NCBI GenBank assembly: GCA_009731425.1
Contig: AP018794.1
Coordinates: 1,867,960-1,931,959, forward strand
Reading direction: 5' to 3'
Length of the DNA stretch: 64,000 nucleotides
Source of the DNA: Lachnospiraceae bacterium KM106-2
Lineage (GTDB): Bacteria; Bacillota; Clostridia; Lachnospirales; Lachnospiraceae
Shown here piece after piece: positions 1-9,675 of this stretch. A program made the translations under genes and the position numbers. Every line of letters begins with the position of its first letter. Position 1 is the stretch's first letter. Under the pieces are notes generated by a model. The model was given only the letters and a program-made list of their open reading frames with translations. It was not told where the DNA came from and did not search any database.

Positions 1-658
1 TACTTAATCCTTTTGCTTTTACAAGCTGTATGTACTCGCTATTTAAAACGGAGATCATCTCTGTCCTTGTAAATCTAGCTACATTTGCAATAACTGACAT
101 GGAAAGTGCGAATACCGGTATGATACAAGTCATGATCGGATCGTCACTACTGTATGAAATCGGCAAAATCTGAAGTTTTACACCGAAGAAGATTACCACA
201 AGTAACGCAAATACAAACGATGGAATGGCAACTCCTATTACGGAAATAACGGTTGCAAAGGTATCCCAGAAATGATTCTGATGTAGTGCTGCAACAATTC
301 CCAAGATCATACCGATAATAGTCCCCAAAACAACTGCTACGATACCAAGAATAAATGAGATTTTTGCTGCATCCATGACAAGCATCGATACGGGAAGATC
401 TTTATAAAGTGCATAGGAGATTCCAAAATCTCCCGTTACCATATTTTTTAAGTACGTAACATACTGAACAGGCACCGGCTTATCCAATCCATACTTAGCC
501 ATGATGACCGCTTTTTGTCCAGCCGTTAATTTTTCATCGTTAAACGGTGTTCCCGGAAGACATTTAACCATTACGAATAGAACGGTCAGTATGATGAATA
601 ACGTCACCGCCGATATCAGAATTCGTTTTCCAATATACCGAAACATTGATTTATCCAT
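1..658 (-). CDS. oppB: Oligopeptide ABC transporter permease OppB, partial (3' end beyond window)
   Basis: Inner-membrane permease of an OppABCDF-type peptide importer. About 219 residues are visible from an ATG at 656-658 that follows a minus-strand AGGAGAG ribosome site; the C-terminal third lies outside the window. The N-terminus has the family pattern: a first membrane helix, then a periplasmic-side loop containing VKCLPGTPF and the MVTGDFGISY stretch. Several hydrophobic segments follow, and the start of the EAA loop (EYIQLVKAKGL), which contacts the ATPase, is at the cut edge. It lies about 100 bp downstream of oppA on the same strand, so the two are probably co-transcribed. Family call is secure; peptide specificity cannot be read. 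Confidence 0.93.
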   Translation of the reverse strand, partial: MDKSMFRYIGKRILISAVTLFIILTVLFVMVKCLPGTPFNDEKLTAGQKAVIMAKYGLDKPVPVQYVTYLKNMVTGDFGISYALYKDLPVSMLVMDAAKISFILGIVAVVLGTIIGMILGIVAALHQNHFWDTFATVISVIGVAIPSFVFALLVVIFFGVKLQILPISYSSDDPIMTCIIPVFALSMSVIANVARFTRTEMISVLNSEYIQLVKAKGLS

Positions 659-762
659 AGTTTCTCTCCTCTCAAGCTATAATAAATTACCTAGGTGCAA
701 AAATACCCGTGACAGGATTTAATCCGGCCACAGGCATCCTCACATCACCTACAAGTGTGAAC

Positions 763-2385
763 TTATTTCATTTCTACATAGTTAAATGTATAAGGAACTC
801 CAACTGGACGATGAACCAAGTTCTTAACATTGGTACGAATTAAGACAGAAGATCCTTTTTCAAATACTGGAATATTAGCGCCATCGTTCATTGCGATCTC
901 TTCTGCTTCGATCATCTTATTGAAACGCTCTCCAGCATCCTCTGTCTTCTTTACCTCATCCATTTTGCTCATGTATGCTTCACTGTTGTAATCACCATAG
1001 TTATTTGCATTGCCCTTTAACATTAAGTTTAGATACGTTGTAGCATCACCATAGTCAGGTCCCCAACGAGTAAGAGCAACTTCAAATTCACGATTCTTCT
1101 GCTTATTGTAAATTCTATCTTTCTTCGTTGTAGCAACCATCTCGATCTTTAATCCCTTTAATTTCGAGAATGCATTCTGAAGATAAGTAGCCATCTGATC
1201 CATTGGTGATTCATCGGTACCATATAATAACTGAATCGTGATCGAATCTTTACCTAATTCTTTTAATCCTGCATCTAAGGCTTCCTGTGCCTTTGCTAAA
1301 TCGAATGATGTGAAATCTTTTGCTTTCTTTCTGAAATCAGTACCATCATTGATACATAAACCACTTGGTACAAATCCTTTTGCTTCTTTCGAACCATCCT
1401 TTAACACATTTTCTGCAAAATCTTTACGATTGATTGCAAGAGAAAGTGCCTTACGAACATTTGCATTTGCCATTGTGTCCTTGTTCATATTTAACTGAAG
1501 ATAGAATAAATAACCTTCGGAATAAGTTTGATACTCTGGCTTATTTTTATATTTATCAACTAATGATGAGTTGATAACTGCAAAATCATTATTCTTTGCA
1601 TCGAAGTTTGCTGCTGCTGTCTTAGGATCTTGAACAAGAAGCATTACTAACTTATCAATCTTGACTGCATCCTTATTCCAATAATCTGGATTTTTCTCAA
1701 AGACTGCTTTCGTACCTAACTCCCAGCTCTTTAATTTGAATGCACCATTGGATAATACAGTATCTGCTTTCTTCGCATAAGAATCACCTTTTTCTTCAGC
1801 GAACTTACGATTGATTGGATAGTAACAAGGGAAAGTCATTAATTCATCAAAGTAGGAACAAGGACGCTCCACCTTAACTTCTAATGTATGATCATCGATT
1901 GCTTTTACCCCTAAGGTATCCATATCTTTTTGTGTCAGGTCTTTGCCACTTGCCTGTTTTTCCATTAAGGCATCGGCTCCTGCAATTGCTGCACCATCGC
2001 TACCAAACATATATGCGTAGTTACCAGCATTTTTTATAATTCTCTGCCAAGCGTATACAAAGTCATCTGCTGTTACCTTATCACCATTTGACCATTTTGT
2101 ATCTCTTAACGTATATGTATAAACTAACTTATCATCGCTTAATTTGTAACTTTTTGCGATTGCTGGGACGATCTTACCATCTTTATCAAGTCCCATTAAA
2201 CCATCGATAACTGCATGCATTGCATTGAATGACATACCATCATCGGAAACTGTAGAATCCATTGTATTGATGTCTAACTCGGAAGCAAACGTAAATGTTT
2301 TGCCGCCATTTTTGCCTGATTTTGAACATCCTACCATGGAAAACATTAAAATACAACAAATTCCTAACCATAGAATTTTCTTCAT
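763..2385 (-). CDS. oppA: Oligopeptide-binding lipoprotein OppA (SBP_bac_5)
   Basis: Extracellular solute-binding protein that delivers peptides to the Opp permease. The 540-residue length is normal for the family. The N-terminus is a lipoprotein signal: two lysines, a hydrophobic stretch, and a lipobox ending FSMVGC at about residue 20, so the mature protein would be lipid-anchored. The family landmarks follow (TLRDTKWSNGDKVTADDFVYAWQR cut into the usual order, then NPDYWNKDAVKIDKL and VRKALSLAINRK). The start ATG follows a minus-strand AAGGAGG site. First gene of the visible opp operon. Its 5' leader holds a promoter and a hairpin plus T-run, listed separately. Could bind other ligands of this family, but the context with OppB favours peptides. 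Confidence 0.93.
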   Translation of the reverse strand: MKKILWLGICCILMFSMVGCSKSGKNGGKTFTFASELDINTMDSTVSDDGMSFNAMHAVIDGLMGLDKDGKIVPAIAKSYKLSDDKLVYTYTLRDTKWSNGDKVTADDFVYAWQRIIKNAGNYAYMFGSDGAAIAGADALMEKQASGKDLTQKDMDTLGVKAIDDHTLEVKVERPCSYFDELMTFPCYYPINRKFAEEKGDSYAKKADTVLSNGAFKLKSWELGTKAVFEKNPDYWNKDAVKIDKLVMLLVQDPKTAAANFDAKNNDFAVINSSLVDKYKNKPEYQTYSEGYLFYLQLNMNKDTMANANVRKALSLAINRKDFAENVLKDGSKEAKGFVPSGLCINDGTDFRKKAKDFTSFDLAKAQEALDAGLKELGKDSITIQLLYGTDESPMDQMATYLQNAFSKLKGLKIEMVATTKKDRIYNKQKNREFEVALTRWGPDYGDATTYLNLMLKGNANNYGDYNSEAYMSKMDEVKKTEDAGERFNKMIEAEEIAMNDGANIPVFEKGSSVLIRTNVKNLVHRPVGVPYTFNYVEMK

Positions 2386-2449
2386 ATTTTCTTCCTCCTT
2401 TTAAACATTAATATGCTACCACTTTAATATGTAGTAGTATCTTTCGTAT

Positions 2450-2479
2450 AAAAAAGGCAGCAGTTCTGCTCTCTGCTGC
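2450..2479 (-). terminator. Hairpin plus T-run in the oppA leader (attenuator or terminator)
   Basis: On the minus strand GCAGCAG pairs with CTGCTGC across a 9-nt loop and is followed at once by six T. It lies after the predicted oppA promoter (2503-2531) and before the oppA start, so it would stop transcripts from that promoter unless bypassed. The pckA transcript already has its own terminator at 2630-2656, so this second one is more likely an attenuator of opp than a pckA terminator. No T-box or known riboswitch sequence was recognised. Confidence 0.55.
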
Positions 2480-2502
2480 ACTCCTTCGTACTTGTTATTA
2501 GT

Positions 2503-2531
2503 ACTGTAACACTTTAACACGTTAGTGTCAA
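2503..2531 (-). promoter_or_regulatory. Predicted sigma-A promoter of the opp operon
   Basis: Minus strand: TTGACA (2526-2531), a 17-bp spacer, then TACAGT (2503-2508). The -35 is perfect and the -10 near consensus. An imperfect dyad with ends ACACT and AGTGT overlaps the spacer and could be a repressor site, but this is weak. Confidence 0.6.
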
Positions 2532-2629
2532 CTGTAATTTTTACAATATTTGAGGTTTTTTTAGAATTTGCTTATCAATTTACGGAATTTGGGTATAATT
2601 GCCTTTATTTTTTCGGTAAACAGAAAGAA

Positions 2630-2656
2630 AGACCTCCTATTTACCGTAGGAGGTCT
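2630..2656 (-). terminator. Rho-independent terminator of pckA
   Basis: Ten-base stem (AGACCTCCTA with TAGGAGGTCT) and a 7-nt loop, followed on the minus strand by a T-rich run (TTTCTTTCT). It lies 37 bp past the pckA stop codon. Confidence 0.8.
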
Positions 2657-2692
2657 CTTTGTATTACTTATATGTACTTTTCAATTTAAAAC

Positions 2693-4297
2693 TTATGCTC
2701 TAGGACCAGCAGCAACTAATGCTTTACCAGCTTCACTGCCTTCATATTTAGCAAAGTTCTTTGTAAAACGACCTGCAAGATCTTTTGCTTTCTTCTCCCA
2801 TTCAGAAGCATCAGCATAAGTATCACGTGGGTCAAGGATCTTAGTATCAACACCTGGAAGTTCTGTAGGTACTTCGAAATCGAAGTAAGGGATCTTCTTA
2901 GTAGGTGCAGTATTGATTGATCCGTTAAGGATAGCATCGATGATACCACGAGTATCTTTAATAGAGATACGTTTTCCAGTACCGTTCCATCCAGTGTTAA
3001 CTAAGTATGCCTTAGCACCGTTCTTTTCCATCTTCTTAACTAATTCTTCTGCGTATTTTGTTGGAGGTAATTCAAGGAATGCCTGACCAAAGCAAGCAGA
3101 GAATGTTGGAGTTGGTTCTGTAATTCCACGCTCTGTACCAGCAAGTTTAGCTGTAAATCCAGATAAGAAGTAATATTTAGTCTGCTCTGGAGTTAAGATT
3201 GATACTGGAGGAAGTACACCAAATGCATCTGCTGATAAAAAGATTACGTTCTTAGCAGCTGGTGCTGAAGAAATTGGACGTACGATATTCTTAATATGAT
3301 CGATTGGATAAGATACACGAGTATTCTCAGTTACACTCTTATCAGCAAAATCAATCTTTCCGTCATCAGCGATTGTAACGTTCTCTAAAAGAGCATTACG
3401 TTTGATTGCATTATAGATGTCTGGTTCAGAATCTTTATCAAGATTGATAACCTTAGCGTAGCAACCACCTTCGAAGTTGAATACACCGTTGTCATCCCAG
3501 CCGTGCTCATCATCACCAATAAGAAGACGCTTAGGATCTGTTGATAATGTAGTCTTACCTGTTCCTGAAAGACCGAAGAAGATTGCTGTGTTCTCACCGT
3601 TCAAATCTGTGTTAGCAGAACAATGCATAGAAGCAATTCCCTTTAATGGAAGGTAATAGTTCATCATAGAGAACATACCTTTCTTCATTTCTCCGCCGTA
3701 CCATGTATTGATGATAACTTGCTCACGGCTTGAGATGTTGAATAATACAGCTGTCTCAGAGTTAAGACCTAATTCTTTGTAATTCTTTACTTTTGCTTTA
3801 GAAGCATTGTAAACAACGAAATCTGGTTTGAAGTTCTCAAGTTCTTCAGCTGTAGGTTTGATGAACATATTCTTAACGAAATGTGCCTGCCATGCAACTT
3901 CCATAATAAAGCGAACTGCCATTCTAGTATCCTTGTTTGCACCACAGAATGCATCTACAACAAAAAGTTTTTTGTTAGAAAGTTCTTCTTTAGCGATCTT
4001 TTTAACAGCTTCCCAAGTTTCTTGTGAAGCTGGGTGGTTATCGTTCTTGTATTCATCAGAAGTCCACCATACAGTGTCTTTTGAATTTTCATCCATAACG
4101 ATAAATTTATCTTTAGGAGAACGTCCTGTGTAAACACCTGTCATAACGTTGACAGCACCAAGTTCACTTTCCTTTCCTTTTTCATATCCATCCAGACCAG
4201 GTTTCATCTCTTCTTCATAGATATCTTCATATGAAGGATTGTATACAACTTCTTTAGCGCCTGTAATACCATACTGACTTAAATCTAATTTTGCCAT
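2693..4297 (-). CDS. pckA: Phosphoenolpyruvate carboxykinase (ATP)
   Basis: Cytosolic enzyme that interconverts oxaloacetate + ATP and PEP + CO2 + ADP. In anaerobes it often runs toward oxaloacetate during fermentation. It is 534 residues, the standard length. Seen: substrate-site TGRSPKDKF near residue 57, the PCK P-loop [12 protein letters not shown] near 241-252, and the metal-binding GDDEHGW at 261-267. All are intact. Monocistronic by layout: its own promoter upstream (4359-4387) and terminator downstream. The start ATG has a purine-rich GAGAGG upstream, weaker than neighbouring ribosome sites. Confidence 0.97.
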   Translation of the reverse strand: MAKLDLSQYGITGAKEVVYNPSYEDIYEEEMKPGLDGYEKGKESELGAVNVMTGVYTGRSPKDKFIVMDENSKDTVWWTSDEYKNDNHPASQETWEAVKKIAKEELSNKKLFVVDAFCGANKDTRMAVRFIMEVAWQAHFVKNMFIKPTAEELENFKPDFVVYNASKAKVKNYKELGLNSETAVLFNISSREQVIINTWYGGEMKKGMFSMMNYYLPLKGIASMHCSANTDLNGENTAIFFGLSGTGKTTLSTDPKRLLIGDDEHGWDDNGVFNFEGGCYAKVINLDKDSEPDIYNAIKRNALLENVTIADDGKIDFADKSVTENTRVSYPIDHIKNIVRPISSAPAAKNVIFLSADAFGVLPPVSILTPEQTKYYFLSGFTAKLAGTERGITEPTPTFSACFGQAFLELPPTKYAEELVKKMEKNGAKAYLVNTGWNGTGKRISIKDTRGIIDAILNGSINTAPTKKIPYFDFEVPTELPGVDTKILDPRDTYADASEWEKKAKDLAGRFTKNFAKYEGSEAGKALVAAGPRA

Positions 4298-4358
4298 GTT
4301 ACATTAACCTCTCTTTTCTTGATATTTTTTGTCAAAAAACTTTGTTTTGTACTTTTTT

Positions 4359-4387
4359 ATTTTACCATTAAATGGTTTGTTTTACAA
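4359..4387 (-). promoter_or_regulatory. Predicted promoter of pckA
   Basis: Minus strand: TTGTAA (4382-4387), 17-bp spacer, TAAAAT (4359-4364), about 60 bp before the start codon. Two mismatches in total from consensus; the surrounding A+T richness lowers certainty. Confidence 0.45.
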
Positions 4388-4475
4388 CTATTGTTAGATT
4401 TTTTTGCTCAATATTCTATCATAAATGTATGAATATGACAAAAATTGCATGTTATAAAATCAAAAAAGCTCTGAA

Positions 4476-4515
4476 ATCAAGTAATGGAGCAATAAGCTCC
4501 ACTCCATTACTTGAT
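4476..4515 (-). terminator. Terminator of the GH2-GPH-esterase operon
   Basis: Perfect 14-bp stem (arms 4476-4489 and 4502-4515), 12-nt loop, followed on the minus strand by TTTCAGAGCTTTTTTG. It begins 12 bp past the stop of the esterase gene. Confidence 0.82.
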
Positions 4516-4527
4516 ACAGAACCATTA

Positions 4528-5547
4528 TTAATTAACTTTACTATTTGGAATCAGACACAATTTTTGATCAAGTCGTACTATATCCTCGTCTCTTCCACTA
4601 TAACCCAAAATCTCCTTCAATTTCATATTATCTATGTTACCTGCCATATCTTCATATGACATCGGACTCCATATTGAATCTAATACTGGTCTTAGAACAG
4701 ACGCGCTTTCCTCTAATTCCATTAGGTATCCGATTGTACAATCAACAGATAAATATGGCGCCCGATTTGGATTTGCATATCTATTGCAAACTGGCTGTGA
4801 CATTGCTTTTTTATCAAAATCACCAATCATATCCTTCAGCCATTCAATACTATTATCAACCCATTGTGGAATACGACTACAGATTTCAACTCCCTGTGCT
4901 CTTACTTCACTTGTAGCAATAGATGAACCATGAGATCCATAACCATAGATATGGCTTTCAAATGCAATATCATAACGATTCAATGCCTGCATCATATCTA
5001 ACGTATTCTGAATTGGGACTACATTGTCTGTTCTAGTTGCAAACACAAAGCAAGGACAAGTATTACGATCAACCGCTTCTATTACATCTGGTGCAGTTGG
5101 ACAATAACTCTTAGCACAATCCCCTTTAATAACTGGATAGCCTAGCACTGCTGCAACCGGTCTATTTTTCGCCATAGTCGCAGCACATGCTGCGAGATGC
5201 CCTCCTGCTGAAAATCCAACAACTACTATTTTATCAGTAAATATATTCCACTCATCTGCATGTTCTTTTATCAGTTCCATTGCCTGCTCATAATCATTTA
5301 ATTGATTTGGCCATACTGCATTATCGTTTACAGAGTAACGTAATATGATTGCTTGATACCCCGCTTTTAAATATGCAAATGCAACTGGATCTGCTTCTCT
5401 ATCTGAACAGTACTGATAACCTCCACCTGGTAAGATCAATACTGCTGGTCGTTTTAATATGTTAGGAAACTCCCATCCTCCCTCAAACAAATATGCGGTA
5501 AGCGTTACATCTCGCTCTTCACTAATAGTAATTCTCTTAGTTATCAA
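4528..5547 (-). CDS. Alpha/beta-hydrolase, acetyl-esterase-like, last gene of a glycoside operon
   Basis: Probable cytosolic carbohydrate esterase. The N-terminal 240 residues form the alpha/beta-hydrolase core: oxyanion loop LPGGGYQY near residue 40, nucleophile elbow GFSAGG near 112, a later acid region (ATRTDNVVP) and the catalytic histidine in YGYGSHG. The fold matches the BD-FAE / acetyl-xylan-esterase-like group. About 95 C-terminal residues extend beyond the core and are not recognised; they contain a stretch resembling a regulatory helical tail (KLKEILGYSGRDEDIV). Its ATG overlaps the stop of the GPH symporter gene by 4 bp, indicating translational coupling. With GH2 and GPH it suggests deacetylation of an imported oligosaccharide. 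The natural substrate is unknown. Confidence 0.82.
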   Translation of the reverse strand: MITKRITISEERDVTLTAYLFEGGWEFPNILKRPAVLILPGGGYQYCSDREADPVAFAYLKAGYQAIILRYSVNDNAVWPNQLNDYEQAMELIKEHADEWNIFTDKIVVVGFSAGGHLAACAATMAKNRPVAAVLGYPVIKGDCAKSYCPTAPDVIEAVDRNTCPCFVFATRTDNVVPIQNTLDMMQALNRYDIAFESHIYGYGSHGSSIATSEVRAQGVEICSRIPQWVDNSIEWLKDMIGDFDKKAMSQPVCNRYANPNRAPYLSVDCTIGYLMELEESASVLRPVLDSIWSPMSYEDMAGNIDNMKLKEILGYSGRDEDIVRLDQKLCLIPNSKVN

Positions 5548-6911
5548 ACTTCTTTCACACCTTTCTCTTTTCTCAATTTTTCATTTACTTCAAAAACATC
5601 CATTTTATAAATAATTATCGTTAATATTGCAGTAGCAATAGCTGGAATCAATACATACAACACCTTAAGCATTGTAATTGCTCCTGCAGTCTGAACCGTT
5701 GCACTACCACTATAACGACTTAATTCAAGCAGCCATCCACAAGCTGCAATTCCAAAACCATTTCCTATTTTCACTCCCATAGAAGAACAACTATACATAG
5801 TTCCTTCTAGGTGAACACCATCTTTTAATAAGCTGTAATTCGCTGCTTCTGCAATGATCGCATTAAGTGCACTACTAATTGGTCCATTAAACACAGCCTT
5901 CAAGGCCATCGCAACAAGCATTACCGTAAAAGCTCCTTGAAATCCTCCAAAAACCATAGGGATACAACTTAGTGTTGATAGCAGCATAGAAATTGAGATA
6001 GTCTTATGCATACCATATCGATTAATAAAGGTAGGTGTAAGCATTGCTCCTATTACCATCGGAATAGATCCAATCATAGAAAGAAGACCTAATAAATTAG
6101 CATTTCCAAGAACATAGGTACAGTAATAAGCACCCGCACTACTTGTCACACCCGAGCCAAAATAAAACACAAGATAATATGCTAACACTAATAGATAATA
6201 TTTATTATGAAGTAGGATTTTAAAATTATGGATAAAAGAACCTTTTTCCACATTCTCTTCGTTACCTACCTGTCTCTTAGTTTCTTCTGGTATCTCCTTT
6301 TGTGTAAGAACACAAATTACTTCTGTCACAGTCATAACTAGCGAAAAAATAATTGCTACCATACGCCATCCATGTACTCCTCCACCGAATGAAGTAACTA
6401 ATCCAGCGGCGATAGACGATACGCCTATAGCTCCTAATGTTGCAAACACAGCTCTTGAAACGCCCATTTTTACACGTTCTACACTATTTTTAGTAATTAA
6501 TGCTGTCAATGCACTGTAAGCGATATTATTTGCTGTATAAAATCCAGCATTTAACAAGGAATATACAACAAAGAAATAAACATATTGGAATGAACTTCCC
6601 AAATCCGGAATAAAGAATAGTGCTATCTGACTTATAGCCAGTGGAAATGTCGACCATAACATCCATGGTTTTGCTTTTCCCATCTTTGTTTTTGTACGAT
6701 CGATCAATGAACCAAATATAAAATCAGATACTCCATCCAGAAGTTTTGACAACATAATTAACGTACCAAGAATACCCGCGTTTAATCCAATTGCGTCTGT
6801 CATAAAAATAAGACAGAACGAGCTTACAAAACAATAAACAAAGTTACTTCCAAAATCTCCAAGACCATAAGTTAAAATTTGATAATTTTTTAAATACTTC
6901 TTCTCCTCCAT
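5544..6911 (-). CDS. GPH-family sugar:cation symporter (MelB-like)
   Basis: Twelve-helix glycoside-pentoside-hexuronide transporter that imports sugars with H+ or Na+. 455 residues, normal for the family. Seen: the N-terminal LTYGLGDFGSN start, the conserved loop DGVSDFIFGSLIDRTKTKMGKAKPW divided into its cation-site aspartates and the R-x-K-x-G-K-x-R/K-P pattern, and alternating hydrophobic segments to the end. It sits between the GH2 enzyme (18 bp upstream) and the esterase (4-bp overlap). This implies uptake of the GH2 substrate, probably a glycoside or glucuronide; which one cannot be read. Confidence 0.9.
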   Translation of the reverse strand: MEEKKYLKNYQILTYGLGDFGSNFVYCFVSSFCLIFMTDAIGLNAGILGTLIMLSKLLDGVSDFIFGSLIDRTKTKMGKAKPWMLWSTFPLAISQIALFFIPDLGSSFQYVYFFVVYSLLNAGFYTANNIAYSALTALITKNSVERVKMGVSRAVFATLGAIGVSSIAAGLVTSFGGGVHGWRMVAIIFSLVMTVTEVICVLTQKEIPEETKRQVGNEENVEKGSFIHNFKILLHNKYYLLVLAYYLVFYFGSGVTSSAGAYYCTYVLGNANLLGLLSMIGSIPMVIGAMLTPTFINRYGMHKTISISMLLSTLSCIPMVFGGFQGAFTVMLVAMALKAVFNGPISSALNAIIAEAANYSLLKDGVHLEGTMYSCSSMGVKIGNGFGIAACGWLLELSRYSGSATVQTAGAITMLKVLYVLIPAIATAILTIIIYKMDVFEVNEKLRKEKGVKEV

Positions 6912-6929
6912 TTAAAACCCTCCTAAGCA

Positions 6930-9380
6930 TTATAGATATATTTTTACTTCCCCTAGATTCGCTACTTCTGCCTTTATTTCTACTTTTTTATCTTGCCTTT
7001 TTACTATCAAGAGAGCCAATCCATTAAATGCATCTCTTTCTGATAGGACATCTGATTCATGACTTGCTGGATTACCATTTCCAACGCCAATGACTTCACC
7101 ATTTTCAACGCTAAACTGAATATGATCATCTGCACATGGACAAAGGATTCCTCTTTTATCAACAATTTCGCATTTAATAAATGAGGTATCTCTTCCTCTA
7201 TATATTTCTGTCATACGAATTTTTTCAGATCTACCAGCTGTTTCTCGGCTATCTCTCGCTGCCTCTCTTCCATCCTTATAGCCAATAACCTCAACTTTTC
7301 CTGGAACATATTCCGCCTTCCAGCTCGTAATATATCCTCTTCTATGCTTCTGTCTTCCTTGAGATACTTCATTCACAAATAGTTCCACTTCATCACAATT
7401 ACTATAGACGTCAAGCTGAATTTTCTCTCCTTCACGACCATCCCAATTCCAGTGTGGAAGTACATGGATCATTGGTGTATCCGTCCATACGCTTTTCCAA
7501 TAATAAAAAATATCCTTTTCAAAACCACAATAATCCATTGCTCCATAATGTGAGATTACCGTAGGCCAGTTCCATGGGAATGTCTCCCCTCTATAATCAA
7601 AAGCAGTCCAAATAAAGATACCTCCAAGCCAAGGAGCTTCTTCTTTGTAGTGAGTCCACGCATAAGCAAGACTTCCTGGTGCCACAGCTCCACCAATTGT
7701 TCCCGAAGAAATTCCTCTATCATTTGTATCATCTGTATCATTGGCTAACTTAGCATAATATCCACCACTATCATAGCTGTCTACAATTCCCAGCTTGCGA
7801 TTGTCCTTATATACATTCCTTGTAGAAACAAAACTAGAATCTTCTGATGCAATAGTTAATTTTCCTGGAATATGTTCTCGAATTAACTTTGCTTCCCCAC
7901 AGTCATAATTAAATCCAGCAACATCAGGAATTTGCATATATTCTAGATCGGCCTTTGCAAATTGTCCTGCTACCGTCACATGTCTAGTCGGATCTAGTTC
8001 TTTAGCCTTCTTAACAAGAGCTCTAAGAAGTCTTTTACCTGCTGGAAGTACTGTAATAAACTCTTCATTCTCAAGCGACCACATAAAAATAGATGGATGA
8101 TTTCTACTTCCCTTAATCAATTCTTCTAAATCTAAAATTCCTTCTTGATTCATCTCAAGTCTACGATTCTCATTCATTACAAGAATTCCTTTGCGATCAC
8201 AAGCATCCAAGAGATATTCTGTTGCTGGATGATGTGCAGAACGATAGGCATTTCCACCCATATCAAGTATTCTTTCTAAGCGATAATCAATAATATCTTC
8301 GGTAAGCCCAATTCCAACACCCGCAAAATCCTGATGAACACATGAACCCTTGATTTCATACGGCTTCCCATTTACATAAAGTCCATTTTCGGTGTATGTG
8401 ATCTCTCGAATTCCAAATGTAGTGTCCACAGTATCTAACACATTCTCATCTTGTTTAATCTCTGTATGAAGTACATAAAGATTAGGTGCATCTGGCGACC
8501 ATAATTCAGGACTATCTACTGTAATAATCACTTTATTAATATCTTCACATCTTGCTTCAATTGTAGCTGTCTTTACCGTAACGGCAACAGCTTTATGATT
8601 CTGATCTAAAATGGTGTGGCTAATTTCTATTTTTTCTGCCTTACATCTTAAGTTTTCTATTTCTGTTTCTACTGCTATAGAAGCCTGATTCTTATTGATT
8701 TCTTTCGTATACACAAAAATTCCGTGTCGCTTAACATGAATCGTCTCTAAAGTATTGATCCAAATATTACGATAAATCCCTGCGCCTTCAGCCCACCAGC
8801 CTTCTTTATATGTAGAATCTGTTTTCACAAGGACAACATTTTCACCTTCCTTTCCATAATTCACATATTCTGATATGTCATAAGCAAATCCTGTATATCC
8901 TGAAACATGAGAACCAATATAGCATCCATTCACCCATACCGTTGAATCTCTCATTACTCCCTCAAATTCTAGAAAGATTCTTTTCCCTAGCGATTCACTT
9001 GGCACACGAAACTTTTTACGATAGTACCCAATATTATCTGGTAAATAACCTGTTGTCGCCTCTGTTACTATTCGGCCTGTTAGAACTGTATTTCCTTCTT
9101 TAGGTTCACTATAAGGTTGACGAATTTTCCAATCATGTGGAATTGCAACCTCTTTCCATTCCCCCTCTAATTTATCCGATACATTGTAAAAAGCATTTCC
9201 TTCTTCTGGCGGGTAAAATTCTGCTAGCATAGGAGGAAGCTGATACCTGAAACCTTCCTCTGTTGTAAGTTGCGATGCTCCCCCACAGGTTCCTGTCTTA
9301 GGCGTAATCTTTTCGACTAACTGTGGAAGTTCGCCTAGATGAAACTTCCATCCATCGTTGAATAACACTTTTCGACTCAT
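6930..9380 (-). CDS. Glycoside hydrolase family 2 (beta-galactosidase / beta-glucuronidase type) without signal peptide
   Basis: Cytosolic exo-glycosidase, 816 residues. Domains in order: jelly-roll sugar-binding (about 1-205, GYLPDNIGYYRKKF, EGVMRDSTVWVNG), Ig-like (about 210-330), TIM barrel (about 330-640) with acid/base WSLENEE near 438 and nucleophile glutamate in ASEDSS near 510, then a C-terminal beta region of the DUF4982 type (VELFVNEVSQGRQ). The nucleophile context matches the DUF4982 clade rather than E. coli LacZ. First gene of the operon; start ATG follows AAAGGAG. Regulated probably by the divergent AraC gene. The substrate could be a beta-galactoside or a beta-glucuronide. Confidence 0.9.
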   Translation of the reverse strand: MSRKVLFNDGWKFHLGELPQLVEKITPKTGTCGGASQLTTEEGFRYQLPPMLAEFYPPEEGNAFYNVSDKLEGEWKEVAIPHDWKIRQPYSEPKEGNTVLTGRIVTEATTGYLPDNIGYYRKKFRVPSESLGKRIFLEFEGVMRDSTVWVNGCYIGSHVSGYTGFAYDISEYVNYGKEGENVVLVKTDSTYKEGWWAEGAGIYRNIWINTLETIHVKRHGIFVYTKEINKNQASIAVETEIENLRCKAEKIEISHTILDQNHKAVAVTVKTATIEARCEDINKVIITVDSPELWSPDAPNLYVLHTEIKQDENVLDTVDTTFGIREITYTENGLYVNGKPYEIKGSCVHQDFAGVGIGLTEDIIDYRLERILDMGGNAYRSAHHPATEYLLDACDRKGILVMNENRRLEMNQEGILDLEELIKGSRNHPSIFMWSLENEEFITVLPAGKRLLRALVKKAKELDPTRHVTVAGQFAKADLEYMQIPDVAGFNYDCGEAKLIREHIPGKLTIASEDSSFVSTRNVYKDNRKLGIVDSYDSGGYYAKLANDTDDTNDRGISSGTIGGAVAPGSLAYAWTHYKEEAPWLGGIFIWTAFDYRGETFPWNWPTVISHYGAMDYCGFEKDIFYYWKSVWTDTPMIHVLPHWNWDGREGEKIQLDVYSNCDEVELFVNEVSQGRQKHRRGYITSWKAEYVPGKVEVIGYKDGREAARDSRETAGRSEKIRMTEIYRGRDTSFIKCEIVDKRGILCPCADDHIQFSVENGEVIGVGNGNPASHESDVLSERDAFNGLALLIVKRQDKKVEIKAEVANLGEVKIYL

Positions 9381-9430
9381 TCTTAATCTCCTTTAACAAC
9401 TAAATATTACAAATTAATTCGTATAGCTGT

Positions 9431-9459
9431 ATTGTAATAACTTTAATTTACCCTTACAA
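9431..9459 (-). promoter_or_regulatory. Predicted promoter of the GH2 operon
   Basis: Minus strand: TTGTAA (9454-9459), 17-bp spacer, TACAAT (9431-9436), about 50 bp before the GH2 start. It lies in the 295-bp divergent region shared with the AraC gene; no clear AraC dyad was found there. Confidence 0.5.
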
Positions 9460-9675
9460 TCGAAACGGTGGCTCTGTATCGATTAGGTAACCATTTTTAG
9501 TCATCCGAATTGGAATCGAACATCTTGTCATGTAGCAATTTAACCTGTATAATGAAGAAAAGCTACAAATTTCAAAGGCATATTTAACTAATAATTCTTT
9601 TTTTAGGATTACATAATAGACATTATGCATATTATCAGCATCAACTTAAGCTAATTTTCATGGAGGTTAATTTAT

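Noticed and set aside
2521..2536. GTTAG TGTCAA CTGTA near the opp promoter as a seventh dyad site
   Set aside because: Only the left arm matches; the right arm is CTGTA and overlaps the -35 box by chance.
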